DNA from: Paenibacillus glycinis
Lineage (GTDB): Bacteria; Bacillota; Bacilli; Paenibacillales; Paenibacillaceae
DNA: 64,000 nt
Reading direction: 5' to 3'
NCBI RefSeq assembly: GCF_009909185.1
Contig: NZ_JAAAMV010000002.1
Coordinates: 248,001-312,000, forward strand
Part shown: positions 36,290-45,190 of the stretch, piece by piece
Layout: every line of letters starts with the position of its first letter
Numbering within the stretch: the stretch's first letter is position 1
Translations under genes and position numbers: made by a program
The notes under the pieces: generated by a model
What the model was told of the DNA's origin: nothing
The model's input: only the letters and a program-made list of their open reading frames with translations
The model's database searches: none

Positions 36290-37702
36290 TTACTGCTGCT
36301 TGACGGTGACGCCAAAGCTGCGCACGTCGCTCGCCGAACCGTTGCTCAGGACGGCCGTCAGCGTAACCGCCGCGTCTCCCCTGCCGTGCGCGGGCCGGTG
36401 GACGGCACCGTCAGCCGCCAGCACGGCCGGATTGCTGGAGTACCAGACGATGGTGCTGCCGTAATAGCCTTTCGACGGCAAGCCCGGCGGCTGCGTCACG
36501 CTCGAGGCATTGTCGCCGCCTTTGAACGCGATGGCCAGATCGGCCTTGTCGGCGGCGGCTTTCTCCTGGCTGGTGAATTCCGGCTTGACGGTCAGAACGA
36601 ACACTTTCGCGTCGGCCGAGGAGCCGCTCGCGATGAATGCCGTCAGGATGACGAACGTATCGCCGGCGCCGGCTTGCGGCCGATGAATCGTTTTGCCGTC
36701 GGACGACAGCACGCCCGGCATGCTCGAGTTCCACGTAATCGCCGATCCGTTCGCGCCTCTGGCCGGCAAACCGTCCACCGGACGCGTCACGCGGCCCGCG
36801 GTATCCGATCCGCCGAAATCGATCTGCAGCGCCGCTTTGTCGGCCGCGACGCGCTGGGCGTCGGGGATATGCTGCTTCACGGTCAAGGTGAAGATCTTCA
36901 CGTCGGTATAACCGCCGGATTGGATGAAGGCCGTGAAGACGACGATCGCGTCGCCCGAGCCGTTCGCCGGCCGGTTAACCGTCCTGCCGTCGTTCGAGAC
37001 GACGGCAGGCAGCGAAGACACCCATCTGACGTCGGAGCCGTTCGCGCCCTTCGACGGAAGCGACTTGAGCGGCTGCGTCACGCTGCCGCCGTTGTCGGAG
37101 CCGCCGTAGCCGATCGCGAGCGCGGCTTTGTCCTTCGCTACCCGCTCGCTGTCGGTGAGCTGCGGGAAATTGCCCTTGACGACGACGCGGAACGTGCGGC
37201 TGGCGGTCGCGCCGTTGAACTTGAGGACGGCGGTCAGGTTCACCGCGACGTCCGAATTCGTCGACCGGCGCACCGTCAAGCCGTCGTTCGATATCACGCC
37301 CGGATTGCTCGACGTCCATTGTACCGAAGAGCCGTTCTTGCCTCTGGCGGGCAGGATGAGCGGCAGCGTGACGCTGCCCGCGGAGTCGTTGCCCAAATAT
37401 TGAATCGCCAAGGCGTTCTTATCGTCGTTGACTTTCTTCGCGTTCTGGGAGCCCGCGCTGCTGCCGGCCTCGCATTGCGTCTTGAACGACGCGATCATGT
37501 TTTTCAGAAGCGCGCGCGTTTGCTCGTTCTTGGTCTTCGCGAGCACTTGATTGAGTCTGGCTACCGTTTCCTTGCAGGATTGCAGCTGCTGCTGGCGCTT
37601 TGCGTCGCCCGAACCGCTGGAGCCGCCGCCGTGCGCGTACGCCGCGGCGCCGCCGAACGCAAACAGAGACAAAACGAGCATTGCGATTGCCCATTTCTTC
37701 AT
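36290..37702 (-). CDS. Secreted protein with four bacterial Ig-like repeats
   Basis: A 470-residue protein with signal peptide MKKWAIAMLVLSLFAFGG (cleavage near AYA-HG), a helical glutamine/lysine-rich segment (about 30-90), then four ~90-residue repeats. Each repeat has DKxALAIxxxGxDxxGSVT, GxNGSxVxWxSSxPxVxSxDGxTVxRP and a strand ending VFxLTVK. The pattern matches atrophied bacterial Ig domains (BIg_5-like). These mediate surface adhesion or spacing; no enzyme domain or sortase motif is present. GAGGAGAGAGG precedes ATG 37702. Confidence 0.82.
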   Translation of the reverse strand: MKKWAIAMLVLSLFAFGGAAAYAHGGGSSGSGDAKRQQQLQSCKETVARLNQVLAKTKNEQTRALLKNMIASFKTQCEAGSSAGSQNAKKVNDDKNALAIQYLGNDSAGSVTLPLILPARGKNGSSVQWTSSNPGVISNDGLTVRRSTNSDVAVNLTAVLKFNGATASRTFRVVVKGNFPQLTDSERVAKDKAALAIGYGGSDNGGSVTQPLKSLPSKGANGSDVRWVSSLPAVVSNDGRTVNRPANGSGDAIVVFTAFIQSGGYTDVKIFTLTVKQHIPDAQRVAADKAALQIDFGGSDTAGRVTRPVDGLPARGANGSAITWNSSMPGVLSSDGKTIHRPQAGAGDTFVILTAFIASGSSADAKVFVLTVKPEFTSQEKAAADKADLAIAFKGGDNASSVTQPPGLPSKGYYGSTIVWYSSNPAVLAADGAVHRPAHGRGDAAVTLTAVLSNGSASDVRSFGVTVKQQ

Positions 37703-37877
37703 GAACCTCTCTCCTCGCTTCTTGGAATCGGCGAAGGCGCATCCGAACCTGCTTCGCCAAGCACGCTGGTGAACCGGGAACGATAATGAGCGGCAATCAA
37801 TTCCGTACGTGAGTGCGTTCCGCGTTCTTACCCTTCAAACGAGCGCGCCGCCCCAATAGTTGCACTCGTTTCCAATA

Positions 37878-37905
37878 AAAAATTCCGCCCGAAGGCGGAA
37901 TTTTT
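37878..37905. terminator. Bidirectional terminator
   Basis: AAAAATTCCGCC (37878-37889) pairs with GGCGGAATTTTT (37894-37905) around CGAA. On the minus strand it terminates sleB. Confidence 0.88.
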
Positions 37906-37914
37906 TGGCAAACC

Positions 37915-38574
37915 CTATATGGCGAATACATGATGGCCGATTTTCGCGGTGATCTTCCGCGTCAGGATCCATTTGGATTTTGCCGTGGCCGGATTATAGT
38001 AGTAGAGCGCGTTCTTCGTCGGGTCCCAGCCGCGCACGGCATCCTTCGCCGCGAGAAACGCCGAGTTGTCCGGCAGCAGCCAATATTGGCCGTCGGACAC
38101 GGCGGCGAAGGCATACGGCTCGAAGATGACGCCGGTCAACGTCTTCGGAAAGGCCGGCGACTTCAAGCGGTTCATGACGACCGCGCCGACGGCGACCTGC
38201 CCCTTGTACATCTCGCCCCTGGCTTCGGAATAAATAATGCGGGCCAGCTTCGACAGCTCGGGCTTGTTGACGGACAGCTTCTTCAGCTTCGCCCACGTGG
38301 CCGGTCCCGCGATCCCGTCCCGCGCCAAGCCGTGGTCGCGCTGGAAATTGGACACCGCATTGCGGGTCGCCATGCCGAATACGGTCGTTAGCGAGCCTTT
38401 GTAGTAGCCGAGCGTTTGCAGACGGAACTGCAGGTCGGCCACGTCCCCGCCCGCGCTGCCGGACTTCAGCGTCGGCGCGGACGCGGCGAATGCCGAACCG
38501 CCGAAGCCGAGCAAGGCGCATCCCGCGACGAGCGTTCCGGCCAGCGCGGCGGTCAATCGTTTGTGCTTGTTCAT
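37915..38574 (-). CDS. sleB: Spore cortex-lytic enzyme SleB
   Basis: A 219-residue secreted protein. Signal peptide about 1-31 (ending SAFAASA), peptidoglycan-binding domain about 36-95 (GGDVADLQFRLQTLGYYKG, FQRDHGLARDGIAGPATW), then a hydrolase_2 (SleB) domain about 105-219. The catalytic glutamate lies in ARIIYSEARGE. SleB is a lytic transglycosylase acting on cortex muramic-delta-lactam during germination. The usual partner ypeB is not adjacent here. It lies near the gerABC operon but in a separate unit. Confidence 0.9.
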   Translation of the reverse strand: MNKHKRLTAALAGTLVAGCALLGFGGSAFAASAPTLKSGSAGGDVADLQFRLQTLGYYKGSLTTVFGMATRNAVSNFQRDHGLARDGIAGPATWAKLKKLSVNKPELSKLARIIYSEARGEMYKGQVAVGAVVMNRLKSPAFPKTLTGVIFEPYAFAAVSDGQYWLLPDNSAFLAAKDAVRGWDPTKNALYYYNPATAKSKWILTRKITAKIGHHVFAI

Positions 38575-38702
38575 GAAGCTCGAATCCCTCCATCACGAAA
38601 GTCTGGAAGACGATCATACCACGGGAGTTCGAGCCGTTTTGCGGAAAACAGGAGATTCTAATGATCTTAAATAATCCTCATCGGACAAGCGATGCCCCCC
38701 GA

Positions 38703-39389
38703 TTATACGGTGCTTCTGCGAAGCAGCGCATACCCGACGAACGACAGGACGACGGATACCGGCAGCAAGAGCAGCCCGAGGTTGAACGCCGAACGCCCTT
38801 CGAAGAAATCGTGGACGCCGTTCCACCAGCCCCAGTAGATGAAGGCGTACACGAGCAGCGTGCCGATCAGCAGGGAGACGATGGACATCGTATACAAGCC
38901 GGTTTTGCCGAAGCGGCGGAAGAGGCTCGAGATGCCCCAGCCAAAGATATACATGAAGAGCAGGAACGATGTGAACACGATAAACTGCTGAACGGCATTG
39001 CCGTCCGTGATGTAGGGAAGATGAAAGAAGAACAAATCCACGCCCCAGCCGTCCGACCACATCTCGATATAAGACAACAGGGTCAGCAGCAGTCCCGTTC
39101 CGACGCTCGTCATCGCGATCATCATCATCGAGCCGGAGAAGTAATCCCGCCGGCGGACGCTCAGTCCCAGCGCGAACGCGAACGTATGGTGCACGCCGAT
39201 AATGCCGCTCACCATCGCATAGACGAAGATCGACGCCAAGCCCCCGGTGACGAGTTGATCCTCCGTCGTGACCAAGCCGGCGATGAACAGATTCACGACA
39301 AAGCTTGACAACACGATAATCCATGGCAGATAGAACCAGGAGACACGGTCCTTCATATGCATTTTGACGACGCCTTGGACAGTATTCAT
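38703..39389 (-). CDS. ABC transporter permease-type membrane protein
   Basis: A 228-residue, about 6-TM protein. A hydrophobic start (SWFYLPWIIVLSSFVVNLFI) is followed by alternating helices and short loops such as SVRRRDYFSG. Its ATG overlaps the ATPase stop as ATGA, so it is the membrane partner of that ATPase. No known sub-family is assigned. It is the last gene of a YtrA-type operon. Confidence 0.8.
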   Translation of the reverse strand: MNTVQGVVKMHMKDRVSWFYLPWIIVLSSFVVNLFIAGLVTTEDQLVTGGLASIFVYAMVSGIIGVHHTFAFALGLSVRRRDYFSGSMMMIAMTSVGTGLLLTLLSYIEMWSDGWGVDLFFFHLPYITDGNAVQQFIVFTSFLLFMYIFGWGISSLFRRFGKTGLYTMSIVSLLIGTLLVYAFIYWGWWNGVHDFFEGRSAFNLGLLLLPVSVVLSFVGYALLRRSTV

Positions 39390-40279
39390 CGTAGTACCCC
39401 CTTCTGTTCCGGCCCGCGATTCGTCAGATACACGATAAGCTGCTGGATCGTGACCGGCGCGAATTGCAGTCCGAGCGCTTCCGCTTGCTTCTGTTCCGTG
39501 ACGCCCAGCCGCTCGAAGAGCGTGACCGACTTGAAACCGCCCAGCGACTCTTGATGAATGACCTGCTTGCCGGCCATATACGACTCGATCTTCGCGACTG
39601 GACCGGACACCGTGTATGCCCGGCCGCGGAGGGAATCCGCTTCCTCGTCGAGCATGATCTTCCCGCCGTCGATGACGATGACATGCTCCAGCAGCCGGCT
39701 GACCTCGTCGATCAGATGCGTCGAGAGAATGACCGTGCGCGGATGCTCGCTGTAATCCTCCATCAGCCGCTCGTAGAAGATGTTCCGCGCGACGGCGTCA
39801 AGGCCCAGGTAGGGTTCGTCGAATATCGTCAGCGGCGCCCGGCTGGCGAGTCCGATGATGATGCCGACGGACGACAGCATGCCGCGGGAGAGCTTCTTCA
39901 CCCGGCGCTTGAGCGGCAGGTTGAAGTCGGCTACGAGCCGTTCGGCAAAACCGGCATCCCAATTCGGGAACAAGATCGCCGCGGTCTCCAGCACGTCTTT
40001 GACCCGGAAGGTGTCGGGATATTTCTGACTTTCCTTAATGAAGCAGGTTTGCTTCAGCACCTTGTTGTTCTCGAACGGTTCTTCGCCGAACACGAGCAGC
40101 TCCCCGCCGGAAGCGAACAGCTGCGCGGTGATCAAATGCATGATCGTCGTCTTGCCCGCGCCGTTGCGTCCGAGCAAGCCGTAGATCTTGTTCGCTTCGA
40201 TCGTGAAACTTACGTCGTTAACCGCGGTAAAGCTTCCGTAGCTCTTCGTTAAGCGCTTTGCCTCGACAATCGCGTTCAT
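39386..40279 (-). CDS. ABC transporter ATP-binding protein (YtrB type)
   Basis: A 297-residue ATPase. Walker A is GRNGAGKTT (near residue 37), the Q-loop is FIKESQ, the signature is LSRGMLSSV (diverged from LSGGQ) and Walker B is LTIFDEP. The H-loop is LSTHL. A C-terminal extension of about 80 residues follows, as in YtrB-like proteins. ATGA overlaps link it to both neighbours. Role may be export or envelope-stress response; not determinable. Confidence 0.88.
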   Translation of the reverse strand: MNAIVEAKRLTKSYGSFTAVNDVSFTIEANKIYGLLGRNGAGKTTIMHLITAQLFASGGELLVFGEEPFENNKVLKQTCFIKESQKYPDTFRVKDVLETAAILFPNWDAGFAERLVADFNLPLKRRVKKLSRGMLSSVGIIIGLASRAPLTIFDEPYLGLDAVARNIFYERLMEDYSEHPRTVILSTHLIDEVSRLLEHVIVIDGGKIMLDEEADSLRGRAYTVSGPVAKIESYMAGKQVIHQESLGGFKSVTLFERLGVTEQKQAEALGLQFAPVTIQQLIVYLTNRGPEQKGVLR

Positions 40280-40647
40280 ACGCTGCTCCCCCTCTCGCGA
40301 ATCATTTCCGTCAACTGCTCCTTCGTGATCCCCAGCTTCTCCGCTTCCCGGATCATCGCGATCACGTATTGCTCGAAAAACTGTTCCTTGCGTTTCTCCA
40401 TCAGCTTCACCTTTGCCCCGGATGCCACGAACATGCCGATCCCTCGCTTCTTGTACAAGATTTCTTGATCCACCAGAAGATTGACGCCTTTTGCCGCCGT
40501 CGCCGGATTGATGCCGTAGAACGAGGCGAATTGATTCGTCGAAGGCACCTGAGAATCTTCGGGGAGCCCGCCTTCCAAAATATCGTCCTCGATGCGTTCG
40601 GCGATTTGCACGAAGATGGGACGGCTGTCATCGATTTGGTTCCCCAT
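40276..40647 (-). CDS. GntR family repressor (YtrA type)
   Basis: A 123-residue YtrA-subfamily GntR regulator. The winged HTH covers about 10-75 (IFVQIAERIEDDILEGGLPE, PSTNQFASFYGINPATAAKG), followed by a short two-helix C-terminus rather than an effector domain. First gene of the operon with ATPase and permease. In Bacillus, YtrA-type repressors respond to cell-wall antibiotics; extension to this gene is inference. A 9-4-9 inverted repeat overlaps its -10, giving clear autoregulation. Confidence 0.9.
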   Translation of the reverse strand: MGNQIDDSRPIFVQIAERIEDDILEGGLPEDSQVPSTNQFASFYGINPATAAKGVNLLVDQEILYKKRGIGMFVASGAKVKLMEKRKEQFFEQYVIAMIREAEKLGITKEQLTEMIRERGSSV

Positions 40648-40665
40648 CGCTACACCACCATGTTG

Positions 40666-40714
40666 GTTAGTTACTCATGTAACTAACTATATAAGCAATG
40701 GAGCTCATTGTCAA
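40666..40714 (-). promoter_or_regulatory. Operon promoter with GntR operator
   Basis: On the minus strand, TTGACA (40709-40714), a 17-bp spacer and TATAGT (40686-40691) form a consensus-like sigma-A promoter. Perfect arms GTTAGTTAC (40666-40674) and GTAACTAAC (40679-40687) touch the -10 and extend over the start point. It is a textbook repressor site for the YtrA-type protein. Confidence 0.8.
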
Positions 40715-40800
40715 CGGGAAATCGCGATTTTCCGCTCCCGCCCGTATTGGCGGCAGGCGCGGCACGCCGATGTTTGACGAACGCGCGTTCCTTTCCAGGA

Positions 40801-40829
40801 TTTACATTGCCCGGCGACTGGACTACAAT
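40801..40829 (+). promoter_or_regulatory. Sigma-A promoter for xerS
   Basis: TTTACA (40801-40806), 17-bp spacer, TACAAT (40824-40829), 26 bp before the ATG at 40855. Confidence 0.6.
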
Positions 40830-40854
40830 TAACGTACACGGAGGTGGCAACGGC

Positions 40855-41937
40855 ATGAACATCATCAAGGTGAAAGACCGGCAGGAGCTGGACCGGAGGA
40901 CGCCGTCCATGCCCTGGTATATCGAGAAATTCATCAACTTCAAACTCCCCGATCTCTCTCCTTCTTCCCTGCTGGAATACGTGAGGGACTACGACGCCTT
41001 CCTGTCCTGGCTGCTGGCGGAGGGGCTTGCCGCAGGGCCGGCGGTCCGCGACGTCAAGCTGGAGGAGCTGGAGAAGCTGCACATGGACAGCATCGACGCG
41101 TTCAAAATGTTTCTCTCCACCCGCACCGAGCAGAGCAACAGCCGGACGACGATCTCCCGCAAGCTTTCCTCCCTGCGCTCGCTCTTTCATTATCTGAGCC
41201 AGATCGCCGAGGACGAGCAGTTCTATCCGCTGCTGAAGCGCAACGTCATGGCGAAGGTGTCGATCAAACGGACGTCGAAGCCGAAGGACACCGCCGCCAA
41301 GCTGGAGGGCAAGCTGCTGCAGGAGCAGGAGATCGAGGAATTCATCCGCTATATCAACGAGGATTACGGCACGGAGATCGCCGCCAACAAGCAGGCGTTC
41401 TATGCCTATGCGAATAACCGGACGCGGGATACCTCCATCGTCAGCTTGATCTTGAATTCCGGACTGCGGGTCTCCGAGCTGTTCAACATGAACGTGGACG
41501 ACCTTGACCTGAAGAAACGGCTGCTCTACGTCTACCGCAAAGGGAAGAACGACGACACCTTCAAGACGCCCGTTTATTTCCGCCAGGAAGCGATGCGGGA
41601 CCTGCAGCACTACTTGTCGCTGCGCGAGTCGCAGTACAAGGCCCCCAAGCGCGAAAAGGCGCTCTTCCTCGCCTTGGCCAACGGCAAGCGCGAAGGCTCG
41701 CGCATGACGAAGCGCGCGATTCAGGAGATGGTGCTCAAGTACGCGAAGCGGTTCGGCAAGCCGTATTTGTCCGTGCACAAGCTCCGGCATTCGTTCGCGA
41801 CGGATTATTATTTGCGCAACGACTTGTACAAGACGCAGGAGCAGCTCGGGCACGCCTCGCCGGAGACGACGCAGATCTACGCGCATCTGACCGACAAGAC
41901 GATGGCCGAAGCGATCGACCGCCCGAAGGAAGGCTGA
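40855..41937 (+). CDS. xerS: Tyrosine recombinase XerS
   Basis: A 360-residue tyrosine recombinase. The N-terminal SAM-like DNA-binding domain covers about 15-150 (MPWYIEKFINFKLPDLSPSS), the catalytic domain about 175-355. Catalytic residues are visible: R in NSGLRVSELF, H and R in SVHKLRHSFATD, H in EQLGHASPETT, Y in TQIYAHL. N-terminus and length match XerS, the single-recombinase chromosome-dimer resolution type. GGAGGTG precedes ATG 40855. It could alternatively be a XerC/D paralogue; the genome complement would decide. Confidence 0.85.
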   Translation: MNIIKVKDRQELDRRTPSMPWYIEKFINFKLPDLSPSSLLEYVRDYDAFLSWLLAEGLAAGPAVRDVKLEELEKLHMDSIDAFKMFLSTRTEQSNSRTTISRKLSSLRSLFHYLSQIAEDEQFYPLLKRNVMAKVSIKRTSKPKDTAAKLEGKLLQEQEIEEFIRYINEDYGTEIAANKQAFYAYANNRTRDTSIVSLILNSGLRVSELFNMNVDDLDLKKRLLYVYRKGKNDDTFKTPVYFRQEAMRDLQHYLSLRESQYKAPKREKALFLALANGKREGSRMTKRAIQEMVLKYAKRFGKPYLSVHKLRHSFATDYYLRNDLYKTQEQLGHASPETTQIYAHLTDKTMAEAIDRPKEG

Positions 41938-41985
41938 CGCCGGAGACTTCGAGCAAGCCGCTCCGCGCTGGCTGACGCCGGAGAC
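41932..41985 (+). repeat. 16-bp direct repeat at xerS stop
   Basis: GGCTGACGCCGGAGAC occurs at 41932-41947 (including the xerS stop codon) and 41970-41985, with a partial third GGCTGACG near 41999. It suggests a small local duplication. Confidence 0.6.
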
Positions 41986-42053
41986 GACAGGACGCCTGGG
42001 CTGACGATTAATGGCCCGGACGGATGTACGGCGTTCGCCGCCAAGACAACGAC

Positions 42054-42098
42054 AAAAAGAGCTGACCTCATGCCTGTCCGGCTTAGGTCAGCTCTTTT
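42054..42098. terminator. Bidirectional terminator
   Basis: AAAAAGAGCTGACCT (42054-42068) pairs with AGGTCAGCTCTTTT (42085-42098). It separates convergent xerS and the IMPase-family gene. Confidence 0.85.
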
Positions 42099-42122
42099 GC
42101 GTTCGCTTTGCCCCTGATGCGT

Positions 42123-42950
42123 CTACCGGGCGGCCGATTGGAGAACGGCGAGCAACGCTTCGTGAACGGCGCCGTTGGTCGCGACGAGCGAATCGTCGCT
42201 CAGCGCGAATTCGCCGCCGTCGCGGTTCGAGACGACGCCTCCCGCTTCCCGGACGATGACGAGGCCCGCCGCGACGTCCCACGGATAGAGGCCGTCGTGC
42301 CAGAAGCCCGTCAGCCGGCCGGAGGCGACGTGGCACAGATCGAGGCTGGCCGCGCCGTTGATGCGCACGTTGCGGGCTTTGCCGGTCAAGCTGCAGAGCT
42401 GCCGCAGCACGACGGAATCCGGATGCCAATCCTTCGCCTGAAACCCGGTTCCGATCAGCGCTTGCCCGAGCTCCCTTTCCCGTCCGACCGCCAGCGGCTG
42501 CCCGTTCCAGAACGCGCCGCCGCCTTTCCTTGCCGTATATAGATCGCCCGTGACGGGATTGAATACCGCTCCGACGACCGGCTCGCCGTCCTTGACGATG
42601 CCGATCGAGATGGCGAAATGCGCGATTTTGTGAATGAAATTGATCGTGCCGTCGATCGGATCGATGATCCAGCCGTAGCCCGGGCGCGGATCCGCGCCGC
42701 CGCGTTCGCCGTTCGTGCCGCCGTCCGTTTCCTCCGACAGGATCCAGTGTTCCGGATACTCGGACGCGATGCGTGCCCGGACGAGCTCTTCGCTGCGCAC
42801 GTCGACGGCCGTCACCAGATCGGATAGATTGACTTTCTCGTGGATGCGCAAAGGCCCGTTCATTAGTTCCATGACCAAGCTGCCCGCTTCCTTCGAGTAA
42901 CGGACGGCGTCCTGCAGCATGGTTTCCTCGCCATTCGCTTGCGCCTTCAT
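42123..42950 (-). CDS. Inositol monophosphatase family protein
   Basis: A 275-residue sugar-phosphate phosphatase of the IMPase superfamily. Metal-binding motifs are LSEETDGG (near 72), WIIDPIDGTINFIH (near 95-108) and PWDVAAGLVI (near 224). Possible substrates include myo-inositol phosphate, fructose-1,6-bisphosphate or other sugar phosphates. AAGGAG precedes ATG 42950. It lies 160 bp downstream of an ABC transporter operon on the same strand without a terminator in between, and such pairings occur with transporters of phosphorylated substrates; co-function is inference. Confidence 0.88.
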   Translation of the reverse strand: MKAQANGEETMLQDAVRYSKEAGSLVMELMNGPLRIHEKVNLSDLVTAVDVRSEELVRARIASEYPEHWILSEETDGGTNGERGGADPRPGYGWIIDPIDGTINFIHKIAHFAISIGIVKDGEPVVGAVFNPVTGDLYTARKGGGAFWNGQPLAVGRERELGQALIGTGFQAKDWHPDSVVLRQLCSLTGKARNVRINGAASLDLCHVASGRLTGFWHDGLYPWDVAAGLVIVREAGGVVSNRDGGEFALSDDSLVATNGAVHEALLAVLQSAAR

Positions 42951-43110
42951 TGCATCTGCTCCTTGCGCTGTATGGTGTGTGCATCGGCTGAATATGATTG
43001 AGTACGTGTAATTAGGGATCGTGGATTCCCGTTATTTGAAGCGTCGGAAGGTTTCCTGTTTCCGGCTGACCGCGAGCGATTCGTTCTGTCGCCTCTCTGC
43101 CTGCCTGCGC

Positions 43111-44061
43111 CTATGCGTCGGGCTCCGAATCCGATTCGATCGCGGCGGCGGGAGCCGCGCCGCTTCCGAGCCGGTACGTCAAGCCATGCGCGGCGCCGGA
43201 CGTCAGCCGTATCGTCGTCTGCGCATGCTTCGAAAGCCGTTTCCACTCCGCCGCATAAGGCCCCGAACGCGCAGCCTCGATCGGAATGACGCAATGCTCC
43301 GGCCGCGTCAGCGCGAGGATCCGCTCGTTGAATCCGTCCGGTAGCCCGTGATGGGCCGCCTTCAGCACGCCGCAGGCGATATCGTCCCGGGTCGCCATTC
43401 GTTCCCAGCCCGGCTCCGGCTGATCGCCGCCGAACACGATGTCGTGCTCCGGCTCGTCGACGAGACTTAACCGGTAGACCGAACTGTCGTGATTGGACGC
43501 CTCGAAGAAGGACAACAGCGCGTCGTTAGTCGGCGGCAGTCCCGCTTCGGCCATGTCCCGAATCATTTGATAAGCGGGCAGCGGGTCGCCCAGCCAAGGG
43601 TACAAATGCGCGAAGCGCACGCCTTCCTCTTCCCAGACGACGGCTTTCTCCCGCGAACCGTATCCGTCGCGCCAGCGGATGGCCGTTCCCTGCTCGCGCA
43701 GCCGCTCGATAAGCGTCAGATAAGCGCCGAGCATGTGCAGCATCTGACCGGCAAGCGGCACGTAGGCGGCCTCGTCCTCCGCTGCCGGCAAGCGAAAAGG
43801 CTCGTACGGAAGCACCGCGTTGCGGATCGATTTGGCTTCCGCGACGGCCAGCAGGCCGTTCAAGTGGTCCTCGTGCAGATGCGTCAGGATTAGCCACTCG
43901 ATCTCCTCGACGCCGTGCCGGTCCAGCCAGCGGAGCGGGTGATCCCGGTTCGGCAGCACGGCTCCGTCGCCGCCGTCGATCAGCGTGACTTTCCCCGACG
44001 GGAGACGAATCGCGTGCGAATCGCCCCAGGCGACGTTCAGAAAATGCACCTCCGCGCTCAT
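43111..44061 (-). CDS. Metallo-beta-lactamase fold hydrolase
   Basis: A 316-residue MBL-fold enzyme similar to the ComEC-like hydrolase branch. Motif 1 is LTHLHEDHLNGL (HxHxDH near 61-66), preceded by LIDGGDGAVLPN. Later metal ligands fall in IVFGGDQPE and LKAAHHGLPDG. No signal peptide or TM. ATG 44061 overlaps the stop of the ABC ATPase by 4 bp, so synthesis is coupled to the transporter. It probably acts on an imported, possibly phosphate-containing compound; that is inference. Confidence 0.82.
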   Translation of the reverse strand: MSAEVHFLNVAWGDSHAIRLPSGKVTLIDGGDGAVLPNRDHPLRWLDRHGVEEIEWLILTHLHEDHLNGLLAVAEAKSIRNAVLPYEPFRLPAAEDEAAYVPLAGQMLHMLGAYLTLIERLREQGTAIRWRDGYGSREKAVVWEEEGVRFAHLYPWLGDPLPAYQMIRDMAEAGLPPTNDALLSFFEASNHDSSVYRLSLVDEPEHDIVFGGDQPEPGWERMATRDDIACGVLKAAHHGLPDGFNERILALTRPEHCVIPIEAARSGPYAAEWKRLSKHAQTTIRLTSGAAHGLTYRLGSGAAPAAAIESDSEPDA

Positions 44062-45179
44062 GCGATCGCCCCCGTTCCGCTCTCGATGGTCACCGTTCCG
44101 CCCGCTGCGGGCAGCAGATGGACGGCGCGCTTATCCACCGACATGTGGACGAGCCCCTGCAGGCCGGCGATGCTGCCCGGTCCGGCGTCGTCCACGATCC
44201 AGTCCCGGCCGTCCGCCGCCACCCAATACCGGACCGACCGGCCATGGAAGCTGCTTCGCAGCAAGTGGCCGCTCCAGGCGTTATCCCCGCGCGACGCCGA
44301 CTCGTGCACGGCGATGTTTTCCGGCCGGATCACGAGCGTGACCCGTTCTCCCGGGCCGAAGGCATACCCGTCGCGGTGCACGCGCATGATGCCGTTCCCG
44401 CAGGCGATGACCAGGTCGTCGCCCTCGATCGCTTTCACGACGCCCTCCGCGAAGTTGGCGGCGCCGACGAAGTCCGCCGCGAAGCGGGACGCCGGCTTCT
44501 TGTAGATCTCCCTCGGCGTGCCGACCTGCACGATTCGGCCTTGGTCGAATACCGCCACCTGGTCGGAGATCGACAGCGCCTCGTCCTGGTCGTGCGTCAC
44601 GAACACCGCGGTAAATCCGAGCCGCTGCTGCAGCTGGCGGAGCTCGTCGCGGACCTCGACCCGCATCTTGGCATCGAGATTGCTGAGCGGCTCGTCCATG
44701 AGGATGACGTTGCTGCCCATCACGAGCGCCCGAGCGAATGCGACGCGCTGCTGCTGTCCCCCGCTCAAGGCGCGCGGCAGACGGTCCCGCAGCCCATGCA
44801 GGCCGAACATGTCGACCATCGCCGTGATCTTGTCCTCGGCTGTCTTGCGGGGCAGCTTCTGGAGCTTCAGGCCGTAGGCGATATTTTCCTGCACCGTCAT
44901 ATGCGGGAACAAGGCGTAATCCTGAAAGACGAGCGGCGTATTCCGCTTGAACGCCGGCAGGCCGTTCATTCGTCTGCCTTCGATGAAGATGTCGCCGCGG
45001 TCGGGTTCGAAGAAGCCGGCGATGAGCTTCATGAGCGTCGTTTTGCCGCAGCCGCTCGGCCCGAGCAGCGTCGTGAAGCTGCCGGCCGGGACGGACAGCG
45101 AGATGTTCTTGATCGCTTCGAAATCGCCGAAGCGTTTGGATACGTTCGTAATTTCGATCATCGGTTCGTTGGCGGCCAT
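44058..45179 (-). CDS. ABC transporter ATP-binding protein (FbpC/PotA type)
   Basis: A 373-residue importer ATPase. Walker A is GPSGCGKTT, signature LSGGQQQRVAFARAL, Walker B VILMDEPLSNLD, H-loop FVTHDQDEA, followed by a TOBE domain (about 280-365, TLVIRPENIAVH). Type matches Fe3+/putrescine/2-aminoethylphosphonate ATPases. GGAGGGA precedes ATG 45179. It lies 11 bp after the permease and is coupled to the MBL gene. Confidence 0.9.
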   Translation of the reverse strand: MAANEPMIEITNVSKRFGDFEAIKNISLSVPAGSFTTLLGPSGCGKTTLMKLIAGFFEPDRGDIFIEGRRMNGLPAFKRNTPLVFQDYALFPHMTVQENIAYGLKLQKLPRKTAEDKITAMVDMFGLHGLRDRLPRALSGGQQQRVAFARALVMGSNVILMDEPLSNLDAKMRVEVRDELRQLQQRLGFTAVFVTHDQDEALSISDQVAVFDQGRIVQVGTPREIYKKPASRFAADFVGAANFAEGVVKAIEGDDLVIACGNGIMRVHRDGYAFGPGERVTLVIRPENIAVHESASRGDNAWSGHLLRSSFHGRSVRYWVAADGRDWIVDDAGPGSIAGLQGLVHMSVDKRAVHLLPAAGGTVTIESGTGAIA

Positions 45180-45190
45180 AGGTCCCTCCG

